Assembly: GCA_964036195.1 (NCBI GenBank)
Contig: OZ038450.1
Location: forward strand, 9,798,701-9,862,700
Reading direction: 5' to 3'
Source: Sphaerolaimus hirsutus
Taxonomy: Eukaryota; Nematoda; Chromadorea; Monhysterida; Sphaerolaimidae
DNA length: 64,000 nt
Shown here: positions 43,251-53,999 of the stretch, piece by piece
How positions within the stretch are numbered: position 1 is the stretch's first letter
Layout of the letters: the number at the start of each line of letters is the position of its first letter
Notes under the pieces: model-generated
Seen by the model: the letters and a program-made list of their open reading frames with translations, nothing else
Database searches by the model: none
What the model was told of the DNA's origin: nothing
Made by a program: the position numbers and the translations under genes

Positions 43251-43849
43251 CGAAAAGCACACCATAAAATCGAAATCAAGTCACCAGTGTTCCCGGGATT
43301 CAAACGAGCCAAAATGGGATGATAAATCCAGCATTGGTGTCAACTTGGCGCAGACAGGCGACAGTGAAACGCACCACTGCAGCAACTCCCCGCTAGAAGG
43401 GCGTAGTCTTTTCTTTTCGGTAAAAACGTTGGAAAAGATGGATCAGGCAATTTATGTTGGCCCCCATCCAAATTACTGCTTGCGTATTATCCGACGAAAG
43501 TTAAAACACGCAGTACTGAAATAAGCTCTCTTCGGTCCATTTTCACCATCACACACAGAAGCTGGTCAGTATCGGGACAAAACTTAACATAACTGGACCA
43601 GGCCACATATTGGCTCACATCCAAGCCCTCGAGTCAACAAAAATACGCGGTTATATGCCAATAGAACGTATCAGGTTAGAGAGTTCTTGGCCAGCCACCA
43701 ATTTGCCATACGGGATAGCCCTCCATCGATCAATCTCACGCAATAAAAAAAAAAAATCGCAAGACACACCACACTAACCAAAATGCGAACCAACCACCAG
43801 GCAACAACCGCACGTTGAAGAAGCAAAACGACTATCAAAAAAAACTAAC

Positions 43850-43910
43850 CCAGCAACGTCAAACAACAGCATGTAGTCCAAGCAGCGCAGCAACAGCAGG
43901 AATCCAATGG
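43850..43910 (-). CDS. Copy II hydrophobic exon
   Basis: 61 nt with acceptor GTTTTTCAG and donor TGCTGG|GTTAGT. Peptide IGFLLLLRCLDYMLLFDVAG. Orthologous to 34095-34155. Confidence 0.6.
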
Positions 43911-44164
43911 CTGAAAAACGCGCAGACAACACAAATGGAATGAAATACTGTACTTCTCCTAATAGGATTGCATACCTCAATTGAAGGGCATCTTTAAAAG
44001 AATGGCAGATATCGCCCCGCCATTCATTAAAAATAGAATAGAGCTCTTCAATTAGAAGAAATACGGTAACTAGATGATAAAATGTGGCTGATAACTAAAC
44101 AGACGGCACCCCAAACACATTTGACTGAAATAAAAGCATCAGATTTTTATGAGGGACAAATTAA

Positions 44165-44310
44165 GATACATATGTATCTGAGCGATCGGGGGATGGTAGT
44201 CAAAAAGCTCAGGGGTCTGTAGCCAAAAAATTTGCTTAAGATAATTAGATAACTGAGCAGCCACTGGGGTGGGTAGATAGCTGACTGATCTGGTAACCCC
44301 CATTGGATAC
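44165..44310. mobile_element. Decayed ATCTATC-family fragment
   Basis: GGGACAAATTAAGATACATA, AGCGATCGG and GGTAGATAGCTGACTG remnants, minus orientation; edges not recognisable. Confidence 0.35.
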
Positions 44311-44319
44311 CCCTCACAG

Positions 44320-44697
44320 CAAGAAATGAGTGTGTGGATGCGCGGTGAAGTGTCGGGAAGTGTCTTCACGCCGACGCTTCCCGAGCGCTTCACCAAGCAT
44401 GCCAGCGCTTCCACACACATCACGAAAAATGTGTGAAGACACTTCACGCTTCTTAATATGGCACTCCCACGCAAATTTATACGCGGGGGAAGCGTGTGGA
44501 AGCGCCAGCGGCGTGAAGTGTCTTCCACATGGTTGGATGCGCGTGAAGCGCATGGTGAAGATAGGTGAAGCGTGTGGAAGACACTTCCACACGCTTCCAC
44601 CAACATCACGAGATTCTGGGTGAAGCGTGTGGAAGCGCGCCGCTTCACGCGCATCCAGCCCGCTTCGACACGCTTCACGGATCCATTTTTTGCTGTG
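44320..44697. mobile_element. Element built of GTGTGGAAGCG / CTTCACGC units
   Basis: CACAGCAAGAAATG at the left and CATTTTTTGCTGTG at the right are inverted ends. Between them are about 20 units of GTGTGGAAGCG, GTGAAGCG and complements. Long Arg/His/Ser-rich frames here are array artefacts. Copy I near 34605 lacks it. Confidence 0.6.
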
Positions 44698-44878
44698 CCT
44701 GCTTATTATTAAATAGAGACATGCTAGCATGCGAAAATGGAAGGTTGGCATGTCACCAAAATGCCACAAAGTCAAAGAAAACAAGAACCAAAGGTCAGAA
44801 ATTTGGCCCAAGGTGGATTTTGCTGTCCTCCTCGCGCGTGAGTGCAAAAAGTACAGGCAAACTGCACAACATTTAGTA

Positions 44879-45328
44879 TACCGTATTGGCTTGTTTTGAA
44901 CCCCGGGCACTGTATTTTTTCACAACGTCCTTACAGTGGCACTCAATTCGAGCATGGCACTCAATTCGAGCATGGTACTGTATTATTTGGTAAGGCATTT
45001 CAATTCCTTTATAGACATCGATATACATATTGTTGTACATATATCGATTCCAGCTGCGTAATTATGATGTAATTGCAACAGCTGCGTCCATTAGATGCAA
45101 CGACTGGATTTTTTCAACAACAGAAGCGACAGAACAGAAGCCACTCGCATGCAGTAACGTTTTTGAACATACTGCGTTTCCCGCGTCATGTGTGCTTCCA
45201 TTACTTAGGTGTGGGGGGCACTCAATTCAAGCATGGCACTGTATTGTTTCATAAGGCGGTTACCCTGGCACTGTATTCGAGCATGGCACTCAATTCAAGC
45301 ATGGCACTCAAAACAAGCCAATACGGTA
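44879..45328. mobile_element. TACCGTATTGG-ended element, Tc1/mariner-like
   Basis: TACCGTATTGGCTTGTTTTG and its exact complement CAAAACAAGCCAATACGGTA end the element, with TA directly outside on both sides. The interior repeats GGCACTCAATTCAAGCATGG around a centre with CTGCGTAAT. Non-autonomous. Confidence 0.75.
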
Positions 45329-45871
45329 TATCACAGCATCACCAAATAAAATTTACATCATCGCCCGTCATCAACACACCTATCAAACATAGCGAAATTT
45401 TTGCGAAATTTTAAGTTCACCCCGTTCGAACGTTTTTGCACGCGGAACCAAACGCTGAAATTTGTAAGAACACAGTGCTTTTGAAAGGTAAAAATTCAGA
45501 GCGCATGCAAATTGTTCGAAGGATTACAAATTTCTTTGATTATTTATCTGCGTATTCCAAAAATAAAAATTGAAAATGCAATTCAGCGCTCGCTAAATCA
45601 AATCCGTTCGAATGCTGAAACAAAAATTCCTGTGTACAGCGTAACACATACCTAGTATACTCGGCGTACATGATACTCTGCCCTCGCACTGATTTATGTC
45701 TCGTGTTGGAAGTGTGCCAATGATTTTTAAATCATGCGATTTCCGTAAAAAGATGAAAAAATTCATCGATGTGAATATGTTTATGAATAACATTATAACA
45801 ACAATAAATTTTGTCATCTTTTTATGAAACTCGCGTGCGTAAACAATGGTTGGCACACATCCAGTGGGAAC

Positions 45872-46430
45872 TAGGGTGTCAACAAAAACTTTTTGGCGGA
45901 AAACGGAAACGGAAACGGAAAAAATTTTGCACTTGCCGGAAAACGGAAACGGAAACGGAAAAAATCTTGCACCTGCCGGAAAACGGAAAACGGAAAAATG
46001 AAAGGCCGGAAAACGGAAACGGAAATGGAAAAATTTGCTGAAATTATGCCGGAAACGGAAAAAATTTGCTGAAATTTTGCCGGAAACGGAAAAAAATTTG
46101 CAGAAATTTATCCAGAAATCAAAAAATTTGCAGAAATCTTGCTAGAAATAGAAACAATTCACATAATTGAGAACCTGCATGCATGTTTACCAGTTTGGCT
46201 GAAACAGAAAACAGAGAATTGAGCCAGAAAATGAAAAAAAGTTGGAGAAACAGACAATTGAGCCGGAAAACGGAAAAAAGGCGGAAAAACTGAAATTTTA
46301 GCCGGAAAACGGAAAATGAGCCGGAAAAACGGAAACGGAAACGGAAAAAAAATTTAGCAGCCGGAAAACGGAAACGGAAACGGAAAAAAATTTGCCTGCG
46401 GAAAGCGGAAAACGGAAAGTTGACACCCTA
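45872..46430. mobile_element. hAT-type element, GGAAACGG family
   Basis: Left TAGGGTGTCAACAAAAAC, right AAAGTTGACACCCTA, flanked by perfect copies of GTGGGAAC (45864-45871 and 46431-46438). Arrays of GGAAACGGAAAC flank a centre shared with 28860-28900. Confidence 0.9.
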
Positions 46431-47009
46431 GTGGGAACCACGCGTGCAAGGTGTAAAGTAACGGGAGTATACAAATACATACCAAAGGTATATTAAACAA
46501 GTATAGGTAATACAAAAACAAAAGAAAACAAACAAACAGCGTAGAGCGGAGCGAGTCATGAGCGGGGACCACCTTGGGGCTTCGTGACTCCGCCACATGC
46601 CAGGCAAATCCAGCCAACGGGAATTAAATCAAACAACAAAACATTACCAAGCAGATTCACGCGCAAACAACCATTGAGTAGGCACATTTTTTCGTCTGCT
46701 CACCACATCCGTTCTAGTGAAGTCTACCGCACTCATCCGAGAACCAATAACAGTTTTTTCACATCGCATCAACTTCATCAGTGATATTCAACAAAATATG
46801 GTAGAATTCCCTGTCAAGTGCGCCGCCAGACAAAGGTTTATAACTCTTTATAGGTTTATATACACAAAACGCACAAATACGCAAAATTGTGTCCTGCAGA
46901 TGATAAATGCGGGCACACAGTCAGAACGAGGATGAAATGTAGATAGCACAGTGACATAATAAAATCGCGATCGCAAATCACGTGATTGGAACTAGACTGT
47001 AGGGCCATG

Positions 47010-47203
47010 TAGGTTTGGGATGATATATCATATCGAACATCGGATATCGACTGTTTTTTAATATCAATATCGATACCAAAATTTTTCTAAATTTACATAC
47101 AATATCAACTTCAAAAGTCATATCCTTCCAACTGTAGAATATCAACTTCACATCCTCCCAACTGTAGAATATCAACTTCAAAGGTCATATCGTCCCAACT
47201 CTA
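47010..47203. mobile_element. Short ATATCG-family element
   Basis: Left TAGGTTTGGGATGATATAT, right CATATCGTCCCAACTCTA. Flanks GGGCCATG and GAACCATA differ only by G/A transitions (5 of 8 identical). Confidence 0.6.
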
Positions 47204-47330
47204 GAACCATAGCCTTCTTACCGGGTTGGACCAGAAAACATCACCAAATTTACATCTTAACCGATCCTACATAAAAAACGGCGAACCCTGAAAGTACAAC
47301 AAACAAACAACAGAACCAACCAACAGGCAG

Positions 47331-47421
47331 GTTGCAATAGCAGCAGGAGGCAATCGCACAGTGGTGAACGGTTGCAGGAACTTGGAGAGGCGCCAAGACA
47401 AGACACCAATCCCAGTCTCGA
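47331..47421 (-). CDS. Copy II 5' exon
   Basis: Acceptor CCAGCTTGCAG, donor CTGTTG|GTTGGT. One frame gives ETGIGVLSWRLSKFLQP and PPAAIATCLL. Homologous to 37526-37626. Confidence 0.45.
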
Positions 47422-47639
47422 CTGCAAGCTGGAAAACAATGCAAACTTTAGGCAAATTTCTCGCAAGCAGCCTCCTATGTAGGTGCTCCAAGTAATGCAC
47501 AACCAGGGTTCACACCAAGCCACACTCACACAGACAAATGCCATTTGAAATGTCATAAAAAGCATTGAAACTCACGCAAAAGGTCACAAAAGTTGGCAAA
47601 CAATCAGTAATGGGTAATATTAATTTTGGCCTTCTGGGT

Positions 47640-48000
47640 GGTTGGATAAATAGCCGAGCGCCAGCGGCCTTGCGGGGGGGGGGGGGTTGGGGGGTGCCAG
47701 GTTCAGTATACAGACTTTTTCAGGGTGTGGAAGGACACCATTTTTTGCGTTCAATGTTAGAACGTTTTTGCACGCTGAACTACAAACACTGAAATCAAAA
47801 TTTGAAGAACACAGCCTTTTTGACGCGTAAAACATTTGGCTCGCATGCACATTGTGCGAAATATTGCTAATTCTGAATTTTTACACTTCAAAAACGTTGT
47901 GTTCATTATTTAGATGTCAGCGTTTGTAGTTCAGCCTGCAAAAACGTTCGAATGCTAAACGCAATATTTCAGTGTGCGGTGCGGCATCACAACAGCCGTG
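47640..48000. repeat. ATCTATC-family scrap plus inverted repeat
   Basis: A G-run near 47680, then GAACGTTTTTGCACGCTGAA facing its complement near 47940, enclosing GAACACA units. The same inverted sequence is present in copies I and II (about 35900-36100 and 45420-45620). Confidence 0.5.
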
Positions 48001-48139
48001 CCCAGATTTACAGATCTCAAATCACATTACCAGAGTACTGATACCGAGAAAACCAAGTGGAAGTAATATGAAGCATATTACGAAATCCCAGCCCAGCTTG
48101 GTGGCATTCCCAGACTCGCTATAGCCTTGCTATACTGTG

Positions 48140-48319
48140 GCTATATTTACTGTGGCCTTGCTATACCAAAAGCAAATCACAATATCAAATATCAAATATC
48201 GACAATTTTTCAATATCGAATATCGATATTGAGGTTCCATATCGTATCGATATCGAATATCGAGTTTCAGAAAAAAATATCGAATATCGATATCGAAAAG
48301 TCATATCGTTCGAACGCTA
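48140..48319. mobile_element. ATATCG-family right half
   Basis: CTTGCTATACCAAAAGCA, ATATCG arrays, and CATATCGTTCGAACGCTA at the end; matches the right half of 6189-6926. Confidence 0.6.
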
Positions 48320-48750
48320 GTGTAAATAGTGTATAATACCCAGTCAAAGTGCCTCCATATACTTGTACAGTGTGAAAAATCACTGCTAATAGATTAGCCT
48401 TCTATTGTAACTTAATTTAAACACTATTCAACAGCCTACTTCACTTGAAGTCACGAATGTTTGACAAAAACCAATATACGTGATAAGTCAACATAAAATG
48501 GATATTTTTGACAGAAATCACTACTTATAATGATATCCCATGGCCCCACGGCCATTTTATGGCTATATATAACATCACAAATACAGGTAAATCAGACAGG
48601 TGACAGTACTATGTTGACTCATGACCATATCTGGGAGCTTTTGAAGAAAAAAACGGTTTTATCTTAAAATAAAACCCTGTTTTTGAAAAAAATGGGTTTT
48701 ATTTTTTTTTAAACCTTGCGTTGAAAAAAAACCTTTTCCGGCCATCCCTA
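48320..48750. mobile_element. Shared core plus CCATCCCTA end
   Basis: Contains the core seen at 1310-1620 (GCCTCCATATACTTGTACA, CCATTTTATGGCTATATAT), then TTTAAACC arrays ending GGCCATCCCTA. It abuts an ATATCG end, so it is a chimera. Confidence 0.55.
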
Positions 48751-48754
48751 CTTT

Positions 48755-48832
48755 ATACATGGAATTTTACACTTTACAGGGTCTTTTACACTTTGCATGA
48801 CATTTAACACTTTACAGGGTCTTTTACATGGC
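48755..48832. repeat. GACATTTAACA repeat scrap
   Basis: TTTTACACTTTACAGGGTC units, as at position 10-235. Confidence 0.5.
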
Positions 48833-48840
48833 CTGGGCCC

Positions 48841-49311
48841 CGGGGGTTTTGTAGATTTGGACCCCCGCGGGGGTTCATATAGAAAGCAAATCGCTCCTCT
48901 GGAGGGATAGATAGCCGGAAAAAAGTGGGAGGGGGGTTGGGGGGGTTTGGGAGGGCCGGTTTCGCGGGGGTTCAATATATAGGCTTTTCCAAGGTATAGA
49001 AGGAAGAAATAGGGGAAAAAACGTTAAAAGTTGGTGAAAAACAGCTAAAAATAGGTATATAAGTACATATAGTAGAAAAAATAGCCGAAAATAAGCAATA
49101 AGGAACATGAATTCGAATTGTGAAGGTGAAAACTATAAAATGGTATGAAAATTAGCGATTTTGGGCGAAAATTTGGGCAAAATTATGACGATTTGGGGAT
49201 AGATATATCTGAAAATTTTGCCTCCGGGATAGATAGCTGAGCGGGCCTCTGGGATAGATAGATAGCTGGCGGATTAGGGTGGGGTAACCCCCCCCCCCTA
49301 CTAAACCCCTG
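48841..49311. mobile_element. hAT-type element, ATCTATC family (minus)
   Basis: Left CGGGGGTTTTGTAG, right CTACTAAACCCCTG, flanked by perfect copies of CTGGGCCC (48833-48840 and 49312-49319). The interior has GATAGATAGC motifs, G/C runs and the AGGTATATAAGTACATATAG segment. Confidence 0.85.
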
Positions 49312-49343
49312 CTGGGCCCCTTAGTAAGTATCTCCAAACCAAC

Positions 49344-49459
49344 CTTTGCAATCGGGGGACAGGGATCAGATGCACCGGTGCGCAGGTACAGATGCAAGCC
49401 CGCCCACCGATTGGACAGGTGCCAAGACACGGCGCCAGTCGCTGCCTGCCGCCCGCCAG
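49344..49459 (-). CDS. Copy III 3' exon, frameshifted
   Basis: Acceptor TCTGTCGCAG, donor GCAAAG|GTTGGT. The main frame VSWHLSNRWAGLYLYLRTG is intact after a 1-nt loss near the acceptor relative to copy II. Confidence 0.4.
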
Positions 49460-49647
49460 CTGCGACAGACGCATGAGAGAATTTTTTTTGTTCTTGCCAG
49501 AAAACAGAAATGCTTCAAAGCGGAAAGCAAAAATTGAATGGAAATGGAAAATTGGGGGATTGTCAATTGTCGGGGCCACAATCCGGAGCCTGAAGCCACA
49601 TGCATTAAGCCAAACACACAAGGAGGGAGTGTGGTGGAAAAACGCAC

Positions 49648-49990
49648 CTCTGCAAGCGCGACGCAGACACATCAAATATCAGCAAAATACGAGTCACCGA
49701 ACGGGAGAAAAGCCGCAGGTACATCTTTGCAGCCAGCTGAAACACAATCAGGATTGAAAAAGGAAACAATGGAGCAGTGCACAGGCGATATTTCAATGTA
49801 CGTAAATACTCAGGTATCTCAAATTGATAGACTACTCGATTGATTTTCGCTGGCGGTAATCTGACGAGCAGCCCTCCCACTTTAGTATCAAGAACCTTAT
49901 GGAAGGGCGAATTTAGGGTGACAAGTATGTACAATTTTCCGTTGGCAAAACCCTCGCCAAAGTTACAGGAAAGCTTCAACCACAGAAAAA
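49648..49990 (-). CDS. Copy III hydrophobic exon
   Basis: Reads NFGEGFANGKLYILVTLNSP, VVYQFEIPEYLRTLKYRLC and FSILIVFQLAAKMYLRLFSR in one frame, then shifts before donor TCTGCAGAG|GTGCG. More complete upstream than copy II, which has stops there. Confidence 0.5.
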
Positions 49991-50116
49991 AACGATACCA
50001 CGGATGAAGATAACAAACAGTAACTGTTACCGCCAGCAACAAATCACCATTAACACAATCAGCCCATTAAGGGGTCGGTCGGGCAAGGACCACAAAAAAT
50101 CAAAAAGTGGACAAAC

Positions 50117-50310
50117 CTTTAGTGCATCGAGAACCCGTTCAAATGCTGCAGGTAGCTGACTGAGTAGTGCGCTATTTTTAGGTCGGACGATGGGCGGAGC
50201 AGCGCCGGAAACGCCTGAATGAAAAAATTGCTCAACATACAGGAATTTGTTGAGTTGGCCGAGTGCCAAAAACAAAAGCATTACCATGAAAAGTACACCG
50301 TAAATACAAT
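50117..50310 (-). CDS. Copy III exon with hydrophobic start
   Basis: Peptide LFMVMLLFLALGQLNKFLYV, then LLSQLPAAFERVLDALK before donor AAAG|GTTTGT. Same frame as 43084-43250. Confidence 0.55.
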
Positions 50311-50749
50311 AACAAGTCACCTGTACTCGGGATTCAAACAAGCCAAAATAGTTGAATAATCGCTAGCGCTGCTGTCAACTCGGTGCAAACGCAGGCGACA
50401 GTGAAAGGCATCACTGTAACAACTCAGCAACAACTCCTCGCTCGAAGGGCGGAGTCTTTTCTTTTCGGTAAAAACGTTGGAAAAAAATGGATGGATCGGG
50501 CCATTTATAAGTTGGCCCCAATCCAAGTTACCGCTTGCATTTTATACGAAGAGAGCAAAAACGCTCAAAGTGCTGAAATTAGCTCTTTTTTGCCAATTTT
50601 CACCATCATAATCGTTATTATCGTCTGTATACCTGGTAATATGTCTATTCTTAGCCCACTTTATTTATAGCAATTCATAAATAATATTTGGCCGGCTGCC
50701 AACTTATCATACGGACATGGGAGACTTATCTGGGACACGCAGACTTATC

Positions 50750-50846
50750 TGGGACACAATCTGGGAGGTTTTGAAAAAAACTGTTTTAGAAAAAAATGCT
50801 GTTTTTTTCAAAATGGGTCGTTGAAAAAACATTTTTCCATCCCTAG
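50750..50846. mobile_element. AAAAGCGC-family right-end fragment
   Basis: AATCTGGGAGGTTTTGAAAA and TTTTTCCATCCCTA; no left end. Confidence 0.5.
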
Positions 50847-50943
50847 TCGCGTCTAATAGCTACAACACTGACTGCCGTTGCCACCGCACCCCCCGCCATA
50901 ACGCACAATTCCCATTTGCTACTGTAAAATCCAATTGCAGTAC

Positions 50944-51069
50944 CTCTTGAAAACCGGCTTCTCCCGGGAAAATTGGCAAAACGGCTGCACCGGCAATAAA
51001 TCGGCTGGAGGTTGCCCTGCGCGTACTCGAAGTTGTCGGGCTGGTTGACGCACTTGGCCGCGCAGTCGG
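50944..51069 (-). CDS. Cysteine-rich exon of an unknown gene
   Basis: Acceptor TTCGCGCCACAG, donor CAAGAG|GTACTG. 126 nt: 2 nt, 41 codons, 1 nt. Peptide DCAAKCVNQPDNFEYAQGNL, then QPIYCRCSRF. Four cysteines in a CxxxC...CxC pattern suggest a small extracellular disulfide fold; I assign no family. A decayed paralogue lies at 58125-58200, with a deletion and an in-frame TAG. Confidence 0.55.
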
Positions 51070-51149
51070 CTGTGGCGCGAAATCAATTGATCAGAACTGA
51101 ATCTTCAATATTATTTGGTCTGGTTCAGATACACTAGTTGACAACCAAA

Positions 51150-51868
51150 TAAGGATGGCCAGCACTTTTTTTAAAAAGCGCAAGGGCCCCAGCGCTTTAA
51201 AAAAAGAGTGCTGGCAATTTTGGCAGAACGCAGAAATCACTTATAATACTATCCTATGGCTCCACAGCCTTTCTATGGCTATATATCATCACAAGTACTG
51301 CCACTTGTCTGATATACCTGTATATATTGACCCAGTACCATATTTTGGAGATTTTTAGAAAATCTCTTGATACTTCAGATACTACAATGAAATGGTTTGA
51401 TGCCCTAAGCTTAAAATGGTTAGTAAGCCTAAGCTTAAAATGGTTAGTAGGCCTAAGCTTAAAATGGTTAGTAGGGCTAAGCTTAAAATGGTGAGTAGGC
51501 CTAAGCTTAAAATGGTTAGTAGGCCTCAGCTTAAAATGGTTAGTAGGCCTAAGCTTAAAATGGTTAGTAGGGCTAAGCTTAAAATGGTTAGTTGGGCTAA
51601 TTTTTTACCTAAGCCTAAGCCTAAGCTTAAGCCCAAAATACTGAATATTCCTAGAAAATAGTCGGTAGAATTCTTTTAAGCTTTTTACCATTTCAATATA
51701 CGACGTTACAGTGCGTTGGCATAGTGCCAAAAAGAGTCTATTTTCCAACGCACGAGCATGAATAAGCCAAAATTCTCTTAGAAATTAAAAAAAGCGAAAT
51801 AGCAAGTTGTTAAAAAAGCGCTTTTTTAAAGCGCATGGCCATTGAAAAAGCGCTTTTTTCGATCCCTA
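51150..51868. mobile_element. hAT-type element, AAAAGCGC family, with internal tandem repeat
   Basis: Left TAAGGATGGCCAGCAC, right TTTTTTCGATCCCTA. Flanks CAACCAAA and CAACTGAA agree at 6 of 8 positions. The paralogous sequence at 58278-58300 (GACAACCAAGTTTTAC) is the empty site. Includes the shared CTATGGCTATATATCATCAC core. Confidence 0.75.
51405..51605 (+). repeat. 24-bp tandem repeat, about 8 copies
   Basis: Unit CTAAGCTTAAAATGGTTAGT plus AGGC. Because 24 is a multiple of 3, it yields an 81-codon frame of KMVSRPKL repeats (51416-51661), most likely not a gene. It lies inside the element at 51150-51868. Confidence 0.85.
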
Positions 51869-52056
51869 CAACTGAATTTTCGAAAATATCAATTTTCAAC
51901 ACATCTGAGTTTACCAGAATGAGGACTCTGATGTTTTTCATATGAAAAATGATTCATTTCGGTATTTCGGTGACCTCAAATGTGTTCGAAACAGATTGAT
52001 GAAACTTAGTAGTGGGAGTGGGGAAAAGAGAAAACATTTTAGAGAAAAGGGGCTTT

Positions 52057-52224
52057 GTTCCGCAAGTGGCTTTACCTTGACCTAACCTGGCAATTTACCT
52101 TAACTTTACTCTTTTCTTTACTTTTAACTTTCTATTTATAATTTTACTTTTTTAAACTTTACTACTTAATCTTTATTCTACCATTTACTTTTAACTTCAC
52201 TCTTCACTTTGCCACTTGCGGAGT
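52057..52224. mobile_element. GTTCCGCAAGTGG foldback MITE
   Basis: GTTCCGCAAGTGGC at the left and GCCACTTGCGGAGT at the right, with TTTACTTTTAACTT-type units between. A second copy is at 57217-57413. Confidence 0.65.
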
Positions 52225-52479
52225 TGCTCTCAGATTTCGGAAATTTCAGTTCTCAACCAGGTACATGGGCACTTTGAAACAAGTCGTTTAAACAACTGGC
52301 GTAAATAATGACCATGGTCGCGACTCGCGAGGAGTGGAATTGCGGGACACTTATATTCCCATTTTCACTCTTTCAGCGATTTGTCTACATTTTCTGCCTT
52401 ATACACATTGAAACGGCAGAGATACGGTTCCGCGAGGTTTTCTTTTTTCAGTTCTCTATGCAGAAGCTATTTACATTTC

Positions 52480-52990
52480 TCTGAACTTTTGCGAGAATTC
52501 AAATGAGGCGTCTAATTCTAAAAGTCGACAAGTCCACAAAATGCGATTTTGAGTAAATCGCATTTTAAGCCTCATTTCAAATTCCAGGTCCGTGGTGCGT
52601 GTCCAACGGTGCTCTCTCATGCTCAGCATTACCTAAGTTCCAAATGTTAACAATAAAGTGACAAATTTTCAGCCCCTGCCCTCAACGTACCTATATAAAA
52701 CTGGGTGTCTTTAAAATTCTACTCGGACATAACAAAACTGTTTTGGGGGGAAAATGGACTTGTCGACTTCTTGCACTCGCGAACATTTTCGTTCCCGCCC
52801 GCGTTGTGCCTGCCTTATGGGAAATTTATGGACATGTCGATTTTTAGAAATCGGTGTCCATGATGGACTTGTCACATTTCTTGCGTTTTTTCCCATAAAA
52901 AAGGCTGCGGTAGGTGGACTAGTCGACTTTTAGCCCAAAACTAAGTGGACTTGTCGACTTCTTGCCCAAATTTTTTACATTTTTCCCAAA
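52480..52990. repeat. GGACTTGTCGACTTCTTGC repeats and a short palindrome
   Basis: AATGAGGCGTC...AAATGCGATTTTG faces its complement near 52560. GGACTTGTCGACTTCTTGC occurs near 52755 and 52952, with decayed copies between. No gene. Confidence 0.45.
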
Positions 52991-53111
52991 AATGTCAAAT
53001 TTGGCACTTTGCCATATGGGCATATGAGGTCAAAAAATTTATGGAAGATTATGAAAAATGTGCGGGAGTAGCTCCAGATGACGTTTCTGGGCCTAACTCA
53101 AAATTTTCATC

Positions 53112-53907
53112 CAGGGGTGGGCATTTTCAGTTGCCGCTGGAAAAACGCGATAGCTTGAGCTACAGTTGAGCTATTTTCACACAAAAGAGTAGACTCCATA
53201 GGACACCTATTCTGAAGTTTTCAACCCAAATGGCCACATTTTCGGTGAGTTATGACATGCAGACATTTTAGTCTAATTTTGTGACTTGACCCCCCTTATC
53301 TCGGGACTGGGGGAAAAAAGAATTTGGTCGTAGCCCCGACCAGGGACGTATCCAGGATTTTTGAGCGGGGGGGGCTGCTTGTTTACGGGGACCGGCGAAC
53401 GGGGGGGGGGCTCAGCCCCCCCCCCCCCTAAAATTTTCCCCTATATAGGGTCGGAAAGGCGTTAGCGCCATACAAAGGCGCCACGCCATGGCGCTATTGG
53501 CGTTGGCACCAGCGCCAGGAACCGCCACGCCATGGCGCTATTGGCGTTGGCACCAGCGCCAGGAACCGCTTTATATATGTATGTAAATATGCATACATAT
53601 GCAGCGCAATTCGCAAAAATGCGACAAATAATAAATACGACAGAATGGGACGACACCAAAGACCAGTGACCCCCCCCCCCCCTAAAATGCCACCCTCGAT
53701 TTATCCTATAGGTGACGCCAAGTCACAAAATTACACTAAAAACTGTGTGTTCCACAACCCACCCAAAATGTGGCCTTTTGGAATGCAAACTTCAGAATAG
53801 GTGTCCTATGGAGTCTACTCTATTGTGTTAAAATTTCATTGTGATAGCTTAACTGTAGCTCAAGCTATCGCGTTTTTTCCAGCAGCTACTGAAAATGCCC
53901 ACCCCTG
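53112..53907. mobile_element. Foldback element with CAGGGGTGGGCATT ends
   Basis: CAGGGGTGGGCATTTTCAGT and its complement ACTGAAAATGCCCACCCCTG end arms of about 200 bp (GCGATAGCTTGAGCTACAGT, AGGACACCTATTCTGAAGTT). The loop contains a CAGGGACGTA left end (53341) and two 49-bp GGCGCC units (53475-53570). Flanks do not match. Confidence 0.75.
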
Positions 53908-53999
53908 TATTTTGTACTTGACGACTTTTAGAATTGGACGCCTCAAATATATCCCTGAAAACCCTGCGGCTCAAATCAAAACAGCGAATAAAAGTTAGC

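Larger units (their letters stand above)
39690..47500 (-). repeat. Tandem gene copy II (most complete)
   Basis: Carries all recognised exons of this gene: 47331-47421, 43850-43910, 43084-43250, 40254-40440 and 39732-39848, on the minus strand. It matches copy I over its 5' half and copy III over its 3' half. At least seven elements interrupt it. The product is probably a membrane protein; I do not recognise it. Confidence 0.65.
49312..50720 (-). repeat. Tandem gene copy III (3' part)
   Basis: Matches copy II at 39690-40590 and 42020-43560. It lacks the insertions at 40599-42010 and 42089-43047, so it serves as the empty-site control for both. Confidence 0.7.

Noticed and set aside
44139..44910. 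Long Arg/His/Ser frames on both strands
   Set aside because: They coincide with the GTGTGGAAGCG array; several frames are open at once and none has splice sites.
51416..51661. 81-codon KMVSRPKL repeat protein
   Set aside because: It is produced by a 24-bp DNA tandem repeat inside a transposon; no independent coding evidence.
53112..53907. 8-bp duplication for the CAGGGGTGGGCATT foldback
   Set aside because: The flanks TTTTCATC and TATTTTGT do not match, so it is listed only as a foldback.
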